64,000 nt of DNA from DSUN01 sp035527715 (GTDB lineage: Bacteria; Planctomycetota; PUPC01; DSUN01), in NCBI GenBank assembly GCA_035527715.1, contig DATKZY010000194.1, forward strand, positions 19,525-83,524. The letters run 5' to 3'. The notes below the pieces were generated by a model that had not been told where the DNA came from, did not search any database, and worked only from the letters and a program-made list of their open reading frames with translations. The translations under genes and the position numbers were made by a program. Shown here piece after piece: positions 28,608 through 37,044 of the stretch; the first letter of the stretch is position 1; each line of letters starts with the position of its first letter.

Positions 28608-30986
28608 TCAGCGCTTGAAGACGAAGTAGCCGTCGGAGGAAACCCAGGGGCACACGGCCTCCCATTCCAGGCGGCTCTGGTGCCGCTCCCACCACTCGGC
28701 CAACTCTCGGGCGGACTGCCGCTGGCGTTCCGGGGGCCAGAAGTGGTAGTAGTCCCAGGTCGGGTTGACTTCTCGGAATGCCCTGCGCAGCGCCAGGCCC
28801 GCTTCGCACCGGGCACGCCAGTCCTTACGCGGGTCCAGTTGCGCGATGAGCAGGTCAACCAGGAGGAAGCCCTTGCCTCTGGCGCCCGAAGCGCCCAGGT
28901 GCCTGCCGCACTCGCGGACTGCCCAGGCGCGCACGTTCGGGTCGGGGGCCTCCTGAACGGCCTGGCTGAGGAGTTGGCGCGCGCGGCCGGCATATGGCTC
29001 GGGGTGGTCCTGGGCGAACAGCGCAAGCAGGCGGACCGAAGCGTGGAAGTTCGTGCGGGGCCGCCACTGGCCTCGGAGAAATGCCTGGTAAACAGAGGCC
29101 CCCTCCTCGTTGCTGAGAACGGCCAGTTCGGCGGCCAGGTCGAGCCGCGGCGCCCCGGCGCTGCATTCCATGGCCGCCAGAAGCTCGGACGTCACCAGCC
29201 GCCGCTGCTCGCGGTCGAGGACGACGCGGGTCCGCAGGAGGCTCTCGGCGATCTCGAGCCGACGTTTCTCGCAGGGCTCAGCCCTGAGCAGGCGGGTGAG
29301 TTCCGCGGACGCGAACGAAGGCGCTCCGCGACGCAGCGCGCGGACAAGGAAGAAGCGTTTCTCGGCGTCGGGCACCACGCCGAGGAGACGCTGGACGAAT
29401 CTCAGGCCATCCTTCCCGCTCACCGCGTGAAGCGACTCCGCGAACCGGTAGACATCCCACTTGTCCAGCTCTTCGTGGCGCAGGAGCTGCGATTCGAAGA
29501 TCCTCGCCAGCTCCCGCCTGGCCCGCGGCGAGCACAGGCGGTGCGAGGCCCCCTCGGCGCGCAGTGTCGCGAACCGCGCGATGTGCTTCTCGGCCTTCTC
29601 GGGCGCCAGCCGGCACAGCGTCACGAATGCGTTGTAGGGGGCCATGGCGTCCTGTCCCCGGTCCCTGCCATCCTGCTCCAGGACCCGCTCAGCCAGGGCC
29701 ACGAACTCGTGCGCGTGCTCCCTTGCCAGGCGCCGCGGGAAGCTCCACCAGTTCTCATAGGAGGCAATCAACCCCAGAGCCCCTATCGGCGGGTCCTCTG
29801 CCAGCGCCGACCTCACCATGGGTTCCGGGTCCAGGCCCAGGTTGAACCAAACGTTCAGTTTGGGGTGCACGGAGGGGAAGCGGCCCCGGAGGACCAGGGG
29901 CGCGGCCTCCCGGAACCCCCAGGTGACGAGGCGGTATTGCTCCGGGCCGTTCGGGGCAATCTTCCCTGCTCGGTCGAGGAACTGCACCAGGGCGCCGAGC
30001 ACTTCGCGGACCTGCTCCTCGCTCCCCAAGGTGCCGAGCGCCTCGTAATAGCCATAGGGGAACGGCGGGCGCGGCACGCCTTCGGGCGTTCGCGCAGCGG
30101 CGTCGCGGAAGGCGCGGAATGCCTCGGCGAACTCCCCGCGAGCCTGGCCCCAGTCCAGCATCGCGAGGGTTTCCAGCACGGTGCTGGGCGGGTATTCGGA
30201 CCAGGGTTGCAGGGACATGAGGAGCGCGCGCACCTGATTGTAGTCGGCCCTCGTGCAACGCGAGGCCCACGCAACTGCCGCGTCCCAGCGGATTGCTGGC
30301 GGCCGCGCCTCGTCACGAGCCATCGCCAGGAGCAGGTTGCGTGTCGCCTCGCCGCCGACGTAGTAGTCCACATGGCCCAGGAGCCAGCCAACAGGGTCGC
30401 CGCTGACTCGCGGCAGGAGGATCGGAAACAGGCGTGCCTGCGTCCGCATCGGCAGTTCATGAGAGGTCCGGCCGGCGAAGACGCGGAGCTGGACCTTGTC
30501 CCGGGCGAGCAGGTCAGACAGCTTCTCCAGGTCCTTCGGTTCCTGAAGGAAACGTGCCAGGCATCCCTGGACGTAGACGATCGGCTTCTCGTACTGCTCG
30601 TCCCAGGCGGGTCCGATCGCGATCGTGCCCTCCGCCAGCAGGCCGAGAAGCTCTCGGGCGCGGGTTCCCTGGGCATCCAGCTCCGTGAGCACGGTGAGGG
30701 CGAGAAACTTCTCAGGAGGGGTCGCCTTCGAGTCCTCCGCAGTCGCCAGCAATGCGGGGAAGGCCAACGGCCCGAGCGGCGCCACCGCCACTCGCCCGCG
30801 CACGCGGACGGTGTCCCAGGCCGTGAAGGACCGCGGGGGGCCGCCTTCGAGCAGGCTAGCCAGTAGCCGCCTGACGTCGGCTCGGACCTCGGTGGGCGTC
30901 GGGACTCTGTGAGGCGCCGCATGCTGCGTCGGACCACAGGCCGTGCATGCTGCCAGAAGGAAGGTCAGGCCGATCTCTCGTCGCAT
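28608..30986 (-). CDS. HEAT-repeat-like lipoprotein or secreted protein
   Basis: A 792-aa alpha-helical protein. The N-terminus MRREIGLTFLLAACTACGPT looks like a lipoprotein signal, with possible acylated cysteines at 14 or 17. The remainder is Leu/Ala/Arg-rich helical repeats resembling HEAT/ARM scaffolds, without catalytic motifs. The ATG at 30986 is preceded by GGAGG at good spacing. It has its own promoter (31024-31052), divergent from the isomerase-fold gene. Function is unrecognised; a role as an envelope scaffold is a guess. Confidence 0.75.
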   Translation of the reverse strand: MRREIGLTFLLAACTACGPTQHAAPHRVPTPTEVRADVRRLLASLLEGGPPRSFTAWDTVRVRGRVAVAPLGPLAFPALLATAEDSKATPPEKFLALTVLTELDAQGTRARELLGLLAEGTIAIGPAWDEQYEKPIVYVQGCLARFLQEPKDLEKLSDLLARDKVQLRVFAGRTSHELPMRTQARLFPILLPRVSGDPVGWLLGHVDYYVGGEATRNLLLAMARDEARPPAIRWDAAVAWASRCTRADYNQVRALLMSLQPWSEYPPSTVLETLAMLDWGQARGEFAEAFRAFRDAAARTPEGVPRPPFPYGYYEALGTLGSEEQVREVLGALVQFLDRAGKIAPNGPEQYRLVTWGFREAAPLVLRGRFPSVHPKLNVWFNLGLDPEPMVRSALAEDPPIGALGLIASYENWWSFPRRLAREHAHEFVALAERVLEQDGRDRGQDAMAPYNAFVTLCRLAPEKAEKHIARFATLRAEGASHRLCSPRARRELARIFESQLLRHEELDKWDVYRFAESLHAVSGKDGLRFVQRLLGVVPDAEKRFFLVRALRRGAPSFASAELTRLLRAEPCEKRRLEIAESLLRTRVVLDREQRRLVTSELLAAMECSAGAPRLDLAAELAVLSNEEGASVYQAFLRGQWRPRTNFHASVRLLALFAQDHPEPYAGRARQLLSQAVQEAPDPNVRAWAVRECGRHLGASGARGKGFLLVDLLIAQLDPRKDWRARCEAGLALRRAFREVNPTWDYYHFWPPERQRQSARELAEWWERHQSRLEWEAVCPWVSSDGYFVFKR

Positions 30987-31023
30987 CGCCGTTCCTCCAC
31001 ACTCCTGCCCAACGCACACGCTG

Positions 31024-31052
31024 ACTGTACCAGCAAAGGGAGGACACTGCAA
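31024..31052 (-). promoter_or_regulatory. Promoter of the HEAT-repeat/propeller operon
   Basis: On the minus strand TTGCAG (31052-31047), 17 nt, TACAGT (31029-31024), with TGG before the -10 giving an extended -10 character. Start codon is 38 nt beyond the -10. Confidence 0.6.
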
Positions 31053-31065
31053 CCCGTGTTAGCGC

Positions 31066-31094
31066 TTGACAGGCGATACGGGGCTGGCACAATA
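31066..31094 (+). promoter_or_regulatory. Promoter of the Tat-exported isomerase-fold gene
   Basis: A perfect TTGACA (31066-31071), 17 nt, then ACAATA (31089-31094); a 16-nt spacing to CACAAT also fits. AGGAG stands 6 nt before the ATG at 31137. Confidence 0.55.
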
Positions 31095-31136
31095 GCAGCA
31101 GGAGCGACGTGTTGCACCCTGAGTCAGGAGAAGTTC

Positions 31137-32669
31137 ATGTGCCGTCACTGCATGAACCGAAGGGAGTTCACGGGAATGGCCGCGGCGGGGATTGCGGGGG
31201 GCATTCTCGCCCTCTCCGCCGCGGAGGCCCAAGAGCTGACCGTTGAGCCGTGGGACCCAGATAAGCCCTTCCTCGTCACGGGCAAGCCGCTCCGCGTCCA
31301 GCCCATTCTCATGCACGCGCGCTACAGCCCGCGGCCGAAGACCTCGTGGCGCTCCTGGAGCCGCATCATCAGCGACGCCGCCGCGGCCGAAGAACTCCAG
31401 CGCATCGAGGGCGAACTCAAGGCGCTCAAGGCACGCGCGACATTCCCCCTTGAGTTCCTCCCAACCACCAAAGTGACTTCGCGCGCGGAGGCCGAGACGG
31501 TTCATAAGGGCGACTTCGATGTCGTCCTGCTCTACGCCGCGTCTGGCGGCAGTCTCCACGACTGCTTCGCCAAGGCCCCGACCCGCGATACTATCCTCTT
31601 CCTCCGCCACAAGTCCGGCCCCACGTACTACTACTATGAGTCCTTTGGCCGCCGATTCGTGCAGCCCCTCACACTTGAGCAGATCCGCCAGAACAACGCA
31701 AAGAACCACGGGCCGGTGACCCTCGACGATGCGGTGGTGGACGACTACGATGACGTGCTTTGGCGCCTCCGCGGCCTCTATGGCCTCAAGAACTTCGTCG
31801 GCCAGCGGATCGTCGCCCTCGGCGGCGCGCAGGGGAAGTGGGACGGCAAGGCCCCCGCCGTCGCACGCGAGCGCTATGGGATGGAGATCGTGGAGGTCGG
31901 CTACGACGCGCTCGCCGCCCAGCTCAAGGTCGCCCTCGCCGACGCGAAGCTGCGCGCGCAGGCCGAAGCGTGGGCGAAGCGCTACCTGGCTCTGCGCAGG
32001 ACCACCCTGGAGGCCAAGAGAGAGCATATCCCAAGCGCCTTCGTCCTCTACGCCATCATCAAGCATTGGCTCCGCGAGCACCGCGCCCCGGCCTTCACCA
32101 TCAACGCCTGCATGGGCACGGTGTTGAACGTGGCCAACACCACGGCCTGCCTGGCGCTGAGCCTGCTCAACGACGAGGGCTACATGGCCTTCTGCGAGTC
32201 GGACTTCGTCATCATCCCCGCGGGGATTCTGCTGCATTACGTCGCGGGCACGCCCGTGTTCCTCCACAACTCCACCTTCCCGCACAAGGCGATGGTCACG
32301 TGCGCCCACTGCACGGCGCCTCGGCGGATGGACGGCAAGCGGTACGAGCCGGTGCGCATCGTGACCCATTACGAATCGGACTTCGGTGCGGCGCCGAAGG
32401 TCGAGATGCCCATCGGCCAGCGGGTCACCTTTGTGAACCCGGAGTACAGCACCGCGCGGTGGCTCGGCATGCGCGGCGTCGTGCGCGACAACCCGTTCTA
32501 CGACATCTGCCGGAGCCAGCAGGACGTGGAGATCGAGGGCGACTGGAAGCGCCTCATCGCCGAGGCCCGCGACTCCCACTGGATGATGGCCTATGGGGAC
32601 CACCTGGCGCCCCTCGGCTACGCCGCCCGCAAGCTCGGAATCGAGTGGACCCCGCTGTCCGAGGCCTGA
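31137..32669 (+). CDS. Tat-exported L-fucose/L-arabinose isomerase-fold protein
   Basis: A 510-aa protein with a Tat signal (NRREFTGMAAAG). The C-terminal half resembles the FucI/AraA superfamily: F-T-I-N-A-C-M-G, then LSLLNDEGYMAFCESDF, followed by V-F-L-H-N and H-C-T-A-P segments. Known isomerases of this fold act in the cytoplasm with Mn2+ ligands (Glu, Asp, His). Here E and D of CESDF could fill two ligand positions. Export of an isomerase would be unusual, so an oxidised or unknown sugar substrate, or a non-catalytic role, is possible. It is followed 29 nt later by the gene at 32699. Confidence 0.75.
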   Translation: MCRHCMNRREFTGMAAAGIAGGILALSAAEAQELTVEPWDPDKPFLVTGKPLRVQPILMHARYSPRPKTSWRSWSRIISDAAAAEELQRIEGELKALKARATFPLEFLPTTKVTSRAEAETVHKGDFDVVLLYAASGGSLHDCFAKAPTRDTILFLRHKSGPTYYYYESFGRRFVQPLTLEQIRQNNAKNHGPVTLDDAVVDDYDDVLWRLRGLYGLKNFVGQRIVALGGAQGKWDGKAPAVARERYGMEIVEVGYDALAAQLKVALADAKLRAQAEAWAKRYLALRRTTLEAKREHIPSAFVLYAIIKHWLREHRAPAFTINACMGTVLNVANTTACLALSLLNDEGYMAFCESDFVIIPAGILLHYVAGTPVFLHNSTFPHKAMVTCAHCTAPRRMDGKRYEPVRIVTHYESDFGAAPKVEMPIGQRVTFVNPEYSTARWLGMRGVVRDNPFYDICRSQQDVEIEGDWKRLIAEARDSHWMMAYGDHLAPLGYAARKLGIEWTPLSEA

Positions 32670-32698
32670 GGGCGGCCACCGTCCGAAGGAGGCACAAG

Positions 32699-33511
32699 GT
32701 GACTATGGATGCGCGGCGCGCGGCGATCGCTCGCCTGGCTCGCCAGCAGGTGGCGGCGCAAGCATACCGAGACTATGCCGTGCTGGTCCTCGAGCACGAG
32801 CGGCTGCGGCGCACGCGCTGGCGCGGAGAACTTGGCGCTACCTGGCAGCCCGACGCCGCGGCGTGGAGCACGCTGCGCTTCCTCGCGAGCGTCCACGACC
32901 CGGCCAGCCGCTCGACGCAGGTGCTGACCGGGCTCTTCGAGACGCGCCCCGAGAAGGAGCCCGTGCGCGTGCCGTGGCATGCGTGGCGGGAGGCGTTGCG
33001 GGCGGGGATAGATCTCGTGGCCGACGTGCTGGTGCTGCACGGCGCCGAGCTGCCGTGGGGGCGGGCCAAGCCGCGCGTGCCACGCAACCGAGGGGAGTTC
33101 GATGCCATCTGCCGCTTCCTCCGCGACCTGCCGGCCGACGAGGATCGCCCGCCGCTGAGCGCCCTGTTCGAGTCCGCCCGCCTCCCTGCCCTCCCCCACA
33201 AGGAGCGACCACCCGGCCACCGCGTGACGTTCTACCGAGGCCGCCAGGTGCTCTCGGTGGACGGCGCCCGCATCGCCCTGCCGGTGGGCCGCGAGCTGGC
33301 GTTCATCGAGCTCCTCGCCGAGCGCCGCGGCCGCGGCGAGGTGACGCCGACGAATGAGCACGGGGCAGACTGGCGCCGCGCCGCCGAGCAACTCCGCCGC
33401 AGGCTCCGCAGAGCCACCGGCGAGGATCTCCTGCGCACAGTCATCCTTCCCGCATTGGCGCCGGTGGGCGGGTATCGCCTGGCGCCCGGCGTCCGCGTCC
33501 GCGACGATTGA
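32699..33511 (+). CDS. Hypothetical protein with possible C-terminal winged-helix region
   Basis: A 270-aa Arg-rich, soluble protein. The GTG at 32699 is chosen because GGAGG lies 6 nt upstream; an ATG two codons later (32705) is the alternative. The N-terminal ~170 residues are helical with no recognised domain. The last ~95 residues (VTFYRGRQVLSVDG, PVGRELAFIELLAE, WRRAAEQLRRRLRRATG, then GGYRLAPGVRV) resemble the strand-helix-helix-wing layout of response-regulator C-terminal DNA-binding domains, but no receiver domain is present. It could regulate the preceding isomerase-fold gene; that is inference. Confidence 0.6.
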   Translation: MTMDARRAAIARLARQQVAAQAYRDYAVLVLEHERLRRTRWRGELGATWQPDAAAWSTLRFLASVHDPASRSTQVLTGLFETRPEKEPVRVPWHAWREALRAGIDLVADVLVLHGAELPWGRAKPRVPRNRGEFDAICRFLRDLPADEDRPPLSALFESARLPALPHKERPPGHRVTFYRGRQVLSVDGARIALPVGRELAFIELLAERRGRGEVTPTNEHGADWRRAAEQLRRRLRRATGEDLLRTVILPALAPVGGYRLAPGVRVRDD

Positions 33512-33690
33512 CCCGCGCGCCCACCGCGCACAATCTGCGCGCCTGGCGAGAATTTCTTGCGTCGAGCCCTCCCGTCCGAAGTGCCCTGACATCAATCCCT
33601 TGCAGCCCGCCCCGCCGCGATAAGCCCCGGAGCTACTGGCGAGGCGTCGGACGCGATGCGTAGGTAAGGGTAGAGGAAGAAGAATGCGAC

Positions 33691-33773
33691 ATATGGGACA
33701 GATGGGACAGATGGGACGAATGGGACGCCGAGCACCTCTTATCCCATGGGTCCCATTGGTCCCATAGGTCCCT
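33691..33773. repeat. Inverted arrays of a 9-bp NNNNGGGAC unit
   Basis: Four 9-bp units (ATATGGGAC, AGATGGGAC twice, GAATGGGAC) at 33691-33726 face the inverse GTCCCATNG units at 33740-33773, able to fold into one hairpin. The same 9-bp period and GGGAC core occur at 42791-42826 and 8061-8078. Confidence 0.8.
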
Positions 33774-33775
33774 CG

Positions 33776-33788
33776 GCTCTTTGACAAT
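33776..33788 (+). promoter_or_regulatory. boxA-like antitermination element, copy 1
   Basis: GCTCTTTGACAAT matches the rRNA-leader boxA core (GCTCTTTAACAAT in Escherichia coli) at 12 of 13 bases. BoxA is bound by NusB/NusE in RNA. No -10 box follows its TTGACA at promoter spacing. Confidence 0.45.
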
Positions 33789-34138
33789 CGCGCCCCTGCC
33801 ACCATTGGGTGGTCGGGGGCCAATGAACTACGCACGGGAGAAGGCCCGGCCCGGAGATGGGGCCTTCTCCCGTGGTACGAGCGGCGCTCGGAGGGCGGCG
33901 AAGAAGGCCCCTGAACCAGGCCGAAGAAGCCGCCCCGCCGGGCTGAGAGAAGCCCGGCAAGGGGAAATGCGGAGTGGGGAATGCGGAGTGCGGAAGGTTC
34001 TGGATTCCGCATTCCGAGTTCCGCATTCCGCACTCGGCGCGTGCCTGGCCGGCAGGCACGCATCCTCCTGTTCGAGCGTGGCTCCGAGGCGGCCGGCGAA
34101 CGGCATAGCCAAACCCGTCGCGTCGGGCCGCCGAACCT

Positions 34139-34151
34139 GCTCTTTGACAAT
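34139..34151 (+). promoter_or_regulatory. boxA-like antitermination element, copy 2
   Basis: The same 13 bases GCTCTTTGACAAT as at 33776-33788, 363 nt downstream in the same orientation and again followed by a strong hairpin. Confidence 0.45.
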
Positions 34152-34158
34152 TCAGTTA

Positions 34159-34190
34159 CCCTCCCGAAGGTATTGGAACCTTCGGGAGGG
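34159..34190. terminator. Strong hairpin, possible terminator
   Basis: A perfect 13-bp stem CCCTCCCGAAGGT/ACCTTCGGGAGGG with a 6-nt loop. There is no T-run on either side, so it may stall, protect or process RNA rather than terminate it. Confidence 0.4.
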
Positions 34191-34328
34191 ATTCCTCCCG
34201 CATCGCACGGTGCGGGGAGGGATGGTGCGCCCGCGTCGTGAGGTGGGAGGGCGACCATTGCATACCTGAATAGGTATGGAACGGTCGTCCACCACCTCTG
34301 ACGCGGAGGGGATAGTGCGCCCCACGTC

Positions 34329-35288
34329 TCACACACCTTCCGTGGACAGGCCGTCGAGGAGGCGCAGGGCGTGGGCCTTGTAGCGAAGGGCATCGGCAGG
34401 GCGCCGGCTGCGCAACGTGCGGATGACGATGTACTTCTGGAGCTCGTAGAGGGTGTAGAAGGCGTGGCGGATGCGGGCGCGGGGCGAGGTGTCGCGCTCG
34501 CGGCCGTAGCCGCGCCAGAAGGCGGGCTCGGAGATGCCGCAGTAGTCGAGAACGGCAAACTCGATCTCGGGGTCGCCCCACAAGGCCCGGTCCCAGTCCA
34601 CGATGCCGGCAACCGTGGCCTCGCCGTCCACAAGGATGTTCTGCGACCAGATGTCCATGTGAAGGAGGCAACTGGGCACCGGGCGGTCGAAGGCGGCGAG
34701 GTGGGGGTCGAGGGCGCTGCGGACGGCGCGGGCCTCGGCCGCGTCGTAGGCGCCGCAGGCGTGGATGTCGCCGACCAGCTTGTCCCACATCACGCGGAAG
34801 GCGGCGGCCCACGTGTCCTGCGGCTGCATCGGGCGATGCTCGCCGAGGTAGCCGTAGCGGTCGGCGCGGCAGGTGTCGTGGAGCTGGCGGAGGTGACGGC
34901 CGACCTGTTCGAGGACGCGATTGACGGCGTCGCCCGTGACCGACAGATCGCTGAGCGCGGTGCCAGGGAGGCGGGATAGCACGAGGAAATCGCGGTCGAG
35001 GAGGCGGCGCGAGTCGTCGTAGGCGAGGACTTCGGCCACGGGGATAGCGGTCTTCTCGCGCAGCAGGCGGTGGAGGGTCGGCTCCTGGGCCATCATGCGA
35101 CGCTCGTAGAAGAGGAAGCCAGCGTCGTCGGGCGGGGCGATGCGGAGGACAACCTCGCGGCCATCGTCGAGCGTGGCGAAGAAGCTGTCGTTGAACTTGC
35201 CCGTGGCGATTCGCTGGAAGCTCCGCGGTGCGAAGCCGTGGGCTTCGAGCAGGGGGCCGAGGGTATCAGGCGTCAGCGGCTGCCGCAA
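34329..35288 (-). CDS. APH-family phosphotransferase (small-molecule kinase)
   Basis: A 319-aa cytoplasmic kinase of the aminoglycoside phosphotransferase/choline kinase fold. The Brenner-type catalytic loop is H210-M-D212-I-W-S-Q-N217, and the metal-binding motif D231-W-D233 follows in GIVDWDRA. The N-terminal lobe holds GKFNDSFF as the nucleotide loop. Such enzymes phosphorylate sugars, homoserine, aminoalcohols or antibiotics; its place as the last gene of an operon for exported catabolic proteins favours a metabolite. Translation appears to start at a TTG (35288), with GGAG upstream and 31 nt after the amidohydrolase stop. Confidence 0.85.
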   Translation of the reverse strand: MRQPLTPDTLGPLLEAHGFAPRSFQRIATGKFNDSFFATLDDGREVVLRIAPPDDAGFLFYERRMMAQEPTLHRLLREKTAIPVAEVLAYDDSRRLLDRDFLVLSRLPGTALSDLSVTGDAVNRVLEQVGRHLRQLHDTCRADRYGYLGEHRPMQPQDTWAAAFRVMWDKLVGDIHACGAYDAAEARAVRSALDPHLAAFDRPVPSCLLHMDIWSQNILVDGEATVAGIVDWDRALWGDPEIEFAVLDYCGISEPAFWRGYGRERDTSPRARIRHAFYTLYELQKYIVIRTLRSRRPADALRYKAHALRLLDGLSTEGV

Positions 35289-35319
35289 GAGCCTGGTCTC
35301 CAGTGCGGGGCAACAGCCC

Positions 35320-37044
35320 TCACGGCCGCGGGTGGACGCGGCGGCCGCCGAGCCAGGTCTGCTCGACCTCGATGTCCTTCACCTGGTCGAGGGGACAGGT
35401 GAGGATGTCCCTGTCGAGGACGATGAAGTCGGCGAGCTTGCCGGGCTCGAGCGAGCCCTTGAGCTTCTCCTCGAAGCTGAGGAAGGCGTTGTTGATGGTG
35501 TAGAGGCGAATGGCCTGCTCGCGGGTGACGGCCTGCTCGGGGTGAAGCGGCTGATCGGTCCAGCGGGGCTGGCGGGTGAGAACGGTCCAGATGCCGAGGA
35601 ACGGGTCGTAGGTGTTGATGGAGCGTCGGCGGCCGAGCTTCTGCATGTGGTCGGAGCCGCCGCCCACGACGACGCCCTGGTCGGACAGCGTCTTGTAGGG
35701 CTGGAAGCAGGCGAGCCGCTCGTCGCCGAAATGCTGCCGCAGCGTGGCGCCGTCGAGCCAGAGCCAGGCGGGCTGGAGGTCGGCCACGACGCCGATCTCG
35801 CGCATCTTCGCGATGGCCTCGGGCGTCATGAAGTTGGCGTGGGAAAGGCAGGGCCGCTTGTCGCGGACGGGGAATTCCTGGTTCACCTTTTCGTAGGCCC
35901 CGACGAGCGCGGTGACGGCGCCGTCGCCGACGCAATGGGCGGTGAGCTGGAGGTCGTTCGCCAGAGCCAGGCGGGCGATCTCGTAGAGGCGGTCGGGCTG
36001 GACGAAGAGGACGCCGCGGTAGGCCGGGTCGGTGATGCCGTAGATGGGGCTGGCGCCCCAGGGCTTGAGCATGTAGGCGCTGCCGGTGAGCATCCCGCCG
36101 TCGAGGTAGATTTTGATGCCGCGGAGCCACAGCAGGGCGTCGTGGGCGTGCAGCGGGTGCTTCGCGGCCTTGAGGATGGCGGCCTCGATCCTGTCGAGGG
36201 GCGCCTGGGCGTCCACGTTGTAGGTGAGGAACATGCGACAGGTCAGCTCGCCGTTGTCCTTGAGCCGCTGGTAGAGGGCGAGCGAGCCGTCGCCGACGCC
36301 GCGGTCGGTGACGCTGGTGATGCCGACCTGGTTGTAGGCGGCGAGGAGTGCCTTGAGGCGGTCGTAGCGGTCCTTCTCGCTCGGCTGGCGGGCGGAGGAT
36401 TCCGACTTGATGAGGCGGGTGCAACTGCGGAGGATGCCCGTCGGCTCGCCAGTCTTTGGGTCGAGTTCGATGAAGCCTGGCTTGCCGTCGGTGACCTTGA
36501 AGTCGCGGTCAATGCCGCTGAGCTGGAGGGCCAGCGAGTTGAGCGCGGCGTCGGGGCCGGTGCGGAAGACCACGGGGCGCTTGGGCGCCGCGGCGTCGAG
36601 CTCCGCACGGTTCGGGAAGCGCCGCTCGCGCAGGCGGGTGACAAAGACCTGCTGAATGACGATCCACGAGCCTTCGGGGAGGACGGCGGCGCGGGCTTTG
36701 ATGTAGGCCAGCACGTCGCCGATGCTCTCCATGTTGGGCACCTCGTGGTCGAACTCGTAGAAGGCGGCAGAGGTGGGGTGCGAGTGGGAATCAATGAGGC
36801 CGGGCAGCACGGTTTTGCCTTCCAGGTCGAGGCGTTGCGCGTTCGGGCCGGCGAGCTTGAGCACCTCGGCGTCGCTGCCCACGGCCACGATGCGGTCGCC
36901 CTTCACGGCCAGGGCCTGGGCAACGCGGAACTTCGCGTCCACGGTCACGACCTTGCCGTTGTGCACGACGAGGTCGGCCTGCTCCGCGGCCGCGAGCAGG
37001 GCCACGAGGGAGACGCAGAACGCCAGGGAGAGCGACGCACTCAT
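35320..37044 (-). CDS. Exported YtcJ-like metal-dependent amidohydrolase
   Basis: A 574-aa amidohydrolase-superfamily enzyme. A signal peptide (LSLAFCVSLVALLAAAEQ) is followed by the small beta domain (ADLVVHNGKVVTVD), the metal motif H87-S-H89 in LPGLIDSHSHP, later LTAHCVGDGA and LSHAN histidines, and GSDHM with the catalytic Asp. The closing KGSLEPGKLADFIVLDRD is diagnostic of this family. YtcJ relatives hydrolyse N-acyl or other amide bonds. The start overlaps the CehA-like gene's stop by 4 nt. Confidence 0.9.
   Translation of the reverse strand: MSASLSLAFCVSLVALLAAAEQADLVVHNGKVVTVDAKFRVAQALAVKGDRIVAVGSDAEVLKLAGPNAQRLDLEGKTVLPGLIDSHSHPTSAAFYEFDHEVPNMESIGDVLAYIKARAAVLPEGSWIVIQQVFVTRLRERRFPNRAELDAAAPKRPVVFRTGPDAALNSLALQLSGIDRDFKVTDGKPGFIELDPKTGEPTGILRSCTRLIKSESSARQPSEKDRYDRLKALLAAYNQVGITSVTDRGVGDGSLALYQRLKDNGELTCRMFLTYNVDAQAPLDRIEAAILKAAKHPLHAHDALLWLRGIKIYLDGGMLTGSAYMLKPWGASPIYGITDPAYRGVLFVQPDRLYEIARLALANDLQLTAHCVGDGAVTALVGAYEKVNQEFPVRDKRPCLSHANFMTPEAIAKMREIGVVADLQPAWLWLDGATLRQHFGDERLACFQPYKTLSDQGVVVGGGSDHMQKLGRRRSINTYDPFLGIWTVLTRQPRWTDQPLHPEQAVTREQAIRLYTINNAFLSFEEKLKGSLEPGKLADFIVLDRDILTCPLDQVKDIEVEQTWLGGRRVHPRP

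Larger units (their letters stand above)
33512..34328. other. 817-bp gene-free block of stacked hairpins and repeats
   Basis: The region lies between convergent genes and has no credible coding sequence. It holds, in order: a 9-bp GGGAC-core array and its inverse (33691-33773); a boxA-like element (33776-33788); a 13-bp perfect stem (33834-33846/33861-33873); an 8-bp stem (33937-33944/33951-33958); a GCGGAATGCGGA-type inverted repeat (~33965-34034); a 9-bp stem (34039-34047/34053-34061); a second boxA-like element (34139-34151); a 13-bp perfect stem (34159-34171/34178-34190); and a long imperfect hairpin (34240-34298). It may be a structured RNA or a hot spot for interspersed elements. Confidence 0.75.

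Noticed and set aside
26154..30866. A 1570-residue open frame on the plus strand
   Set aside because: It runs antisense to two well-supported genes and has the Arg/Gly/Ala composition expected of a high-GC shadow frame.
33691..33773. Short tandem units resembling a mini CRISPR array
   Set aside because: Units are 9 bp with no spacers, and the array is followed by its own inverse, so it is a hairpin repeat.
34144..34149. TTGACA as a -35 promoter box
   Set aside because: No -10-like hexamer occurs 15-19 nt downstream at either copy, and the whole 13-mer fits boxA better.
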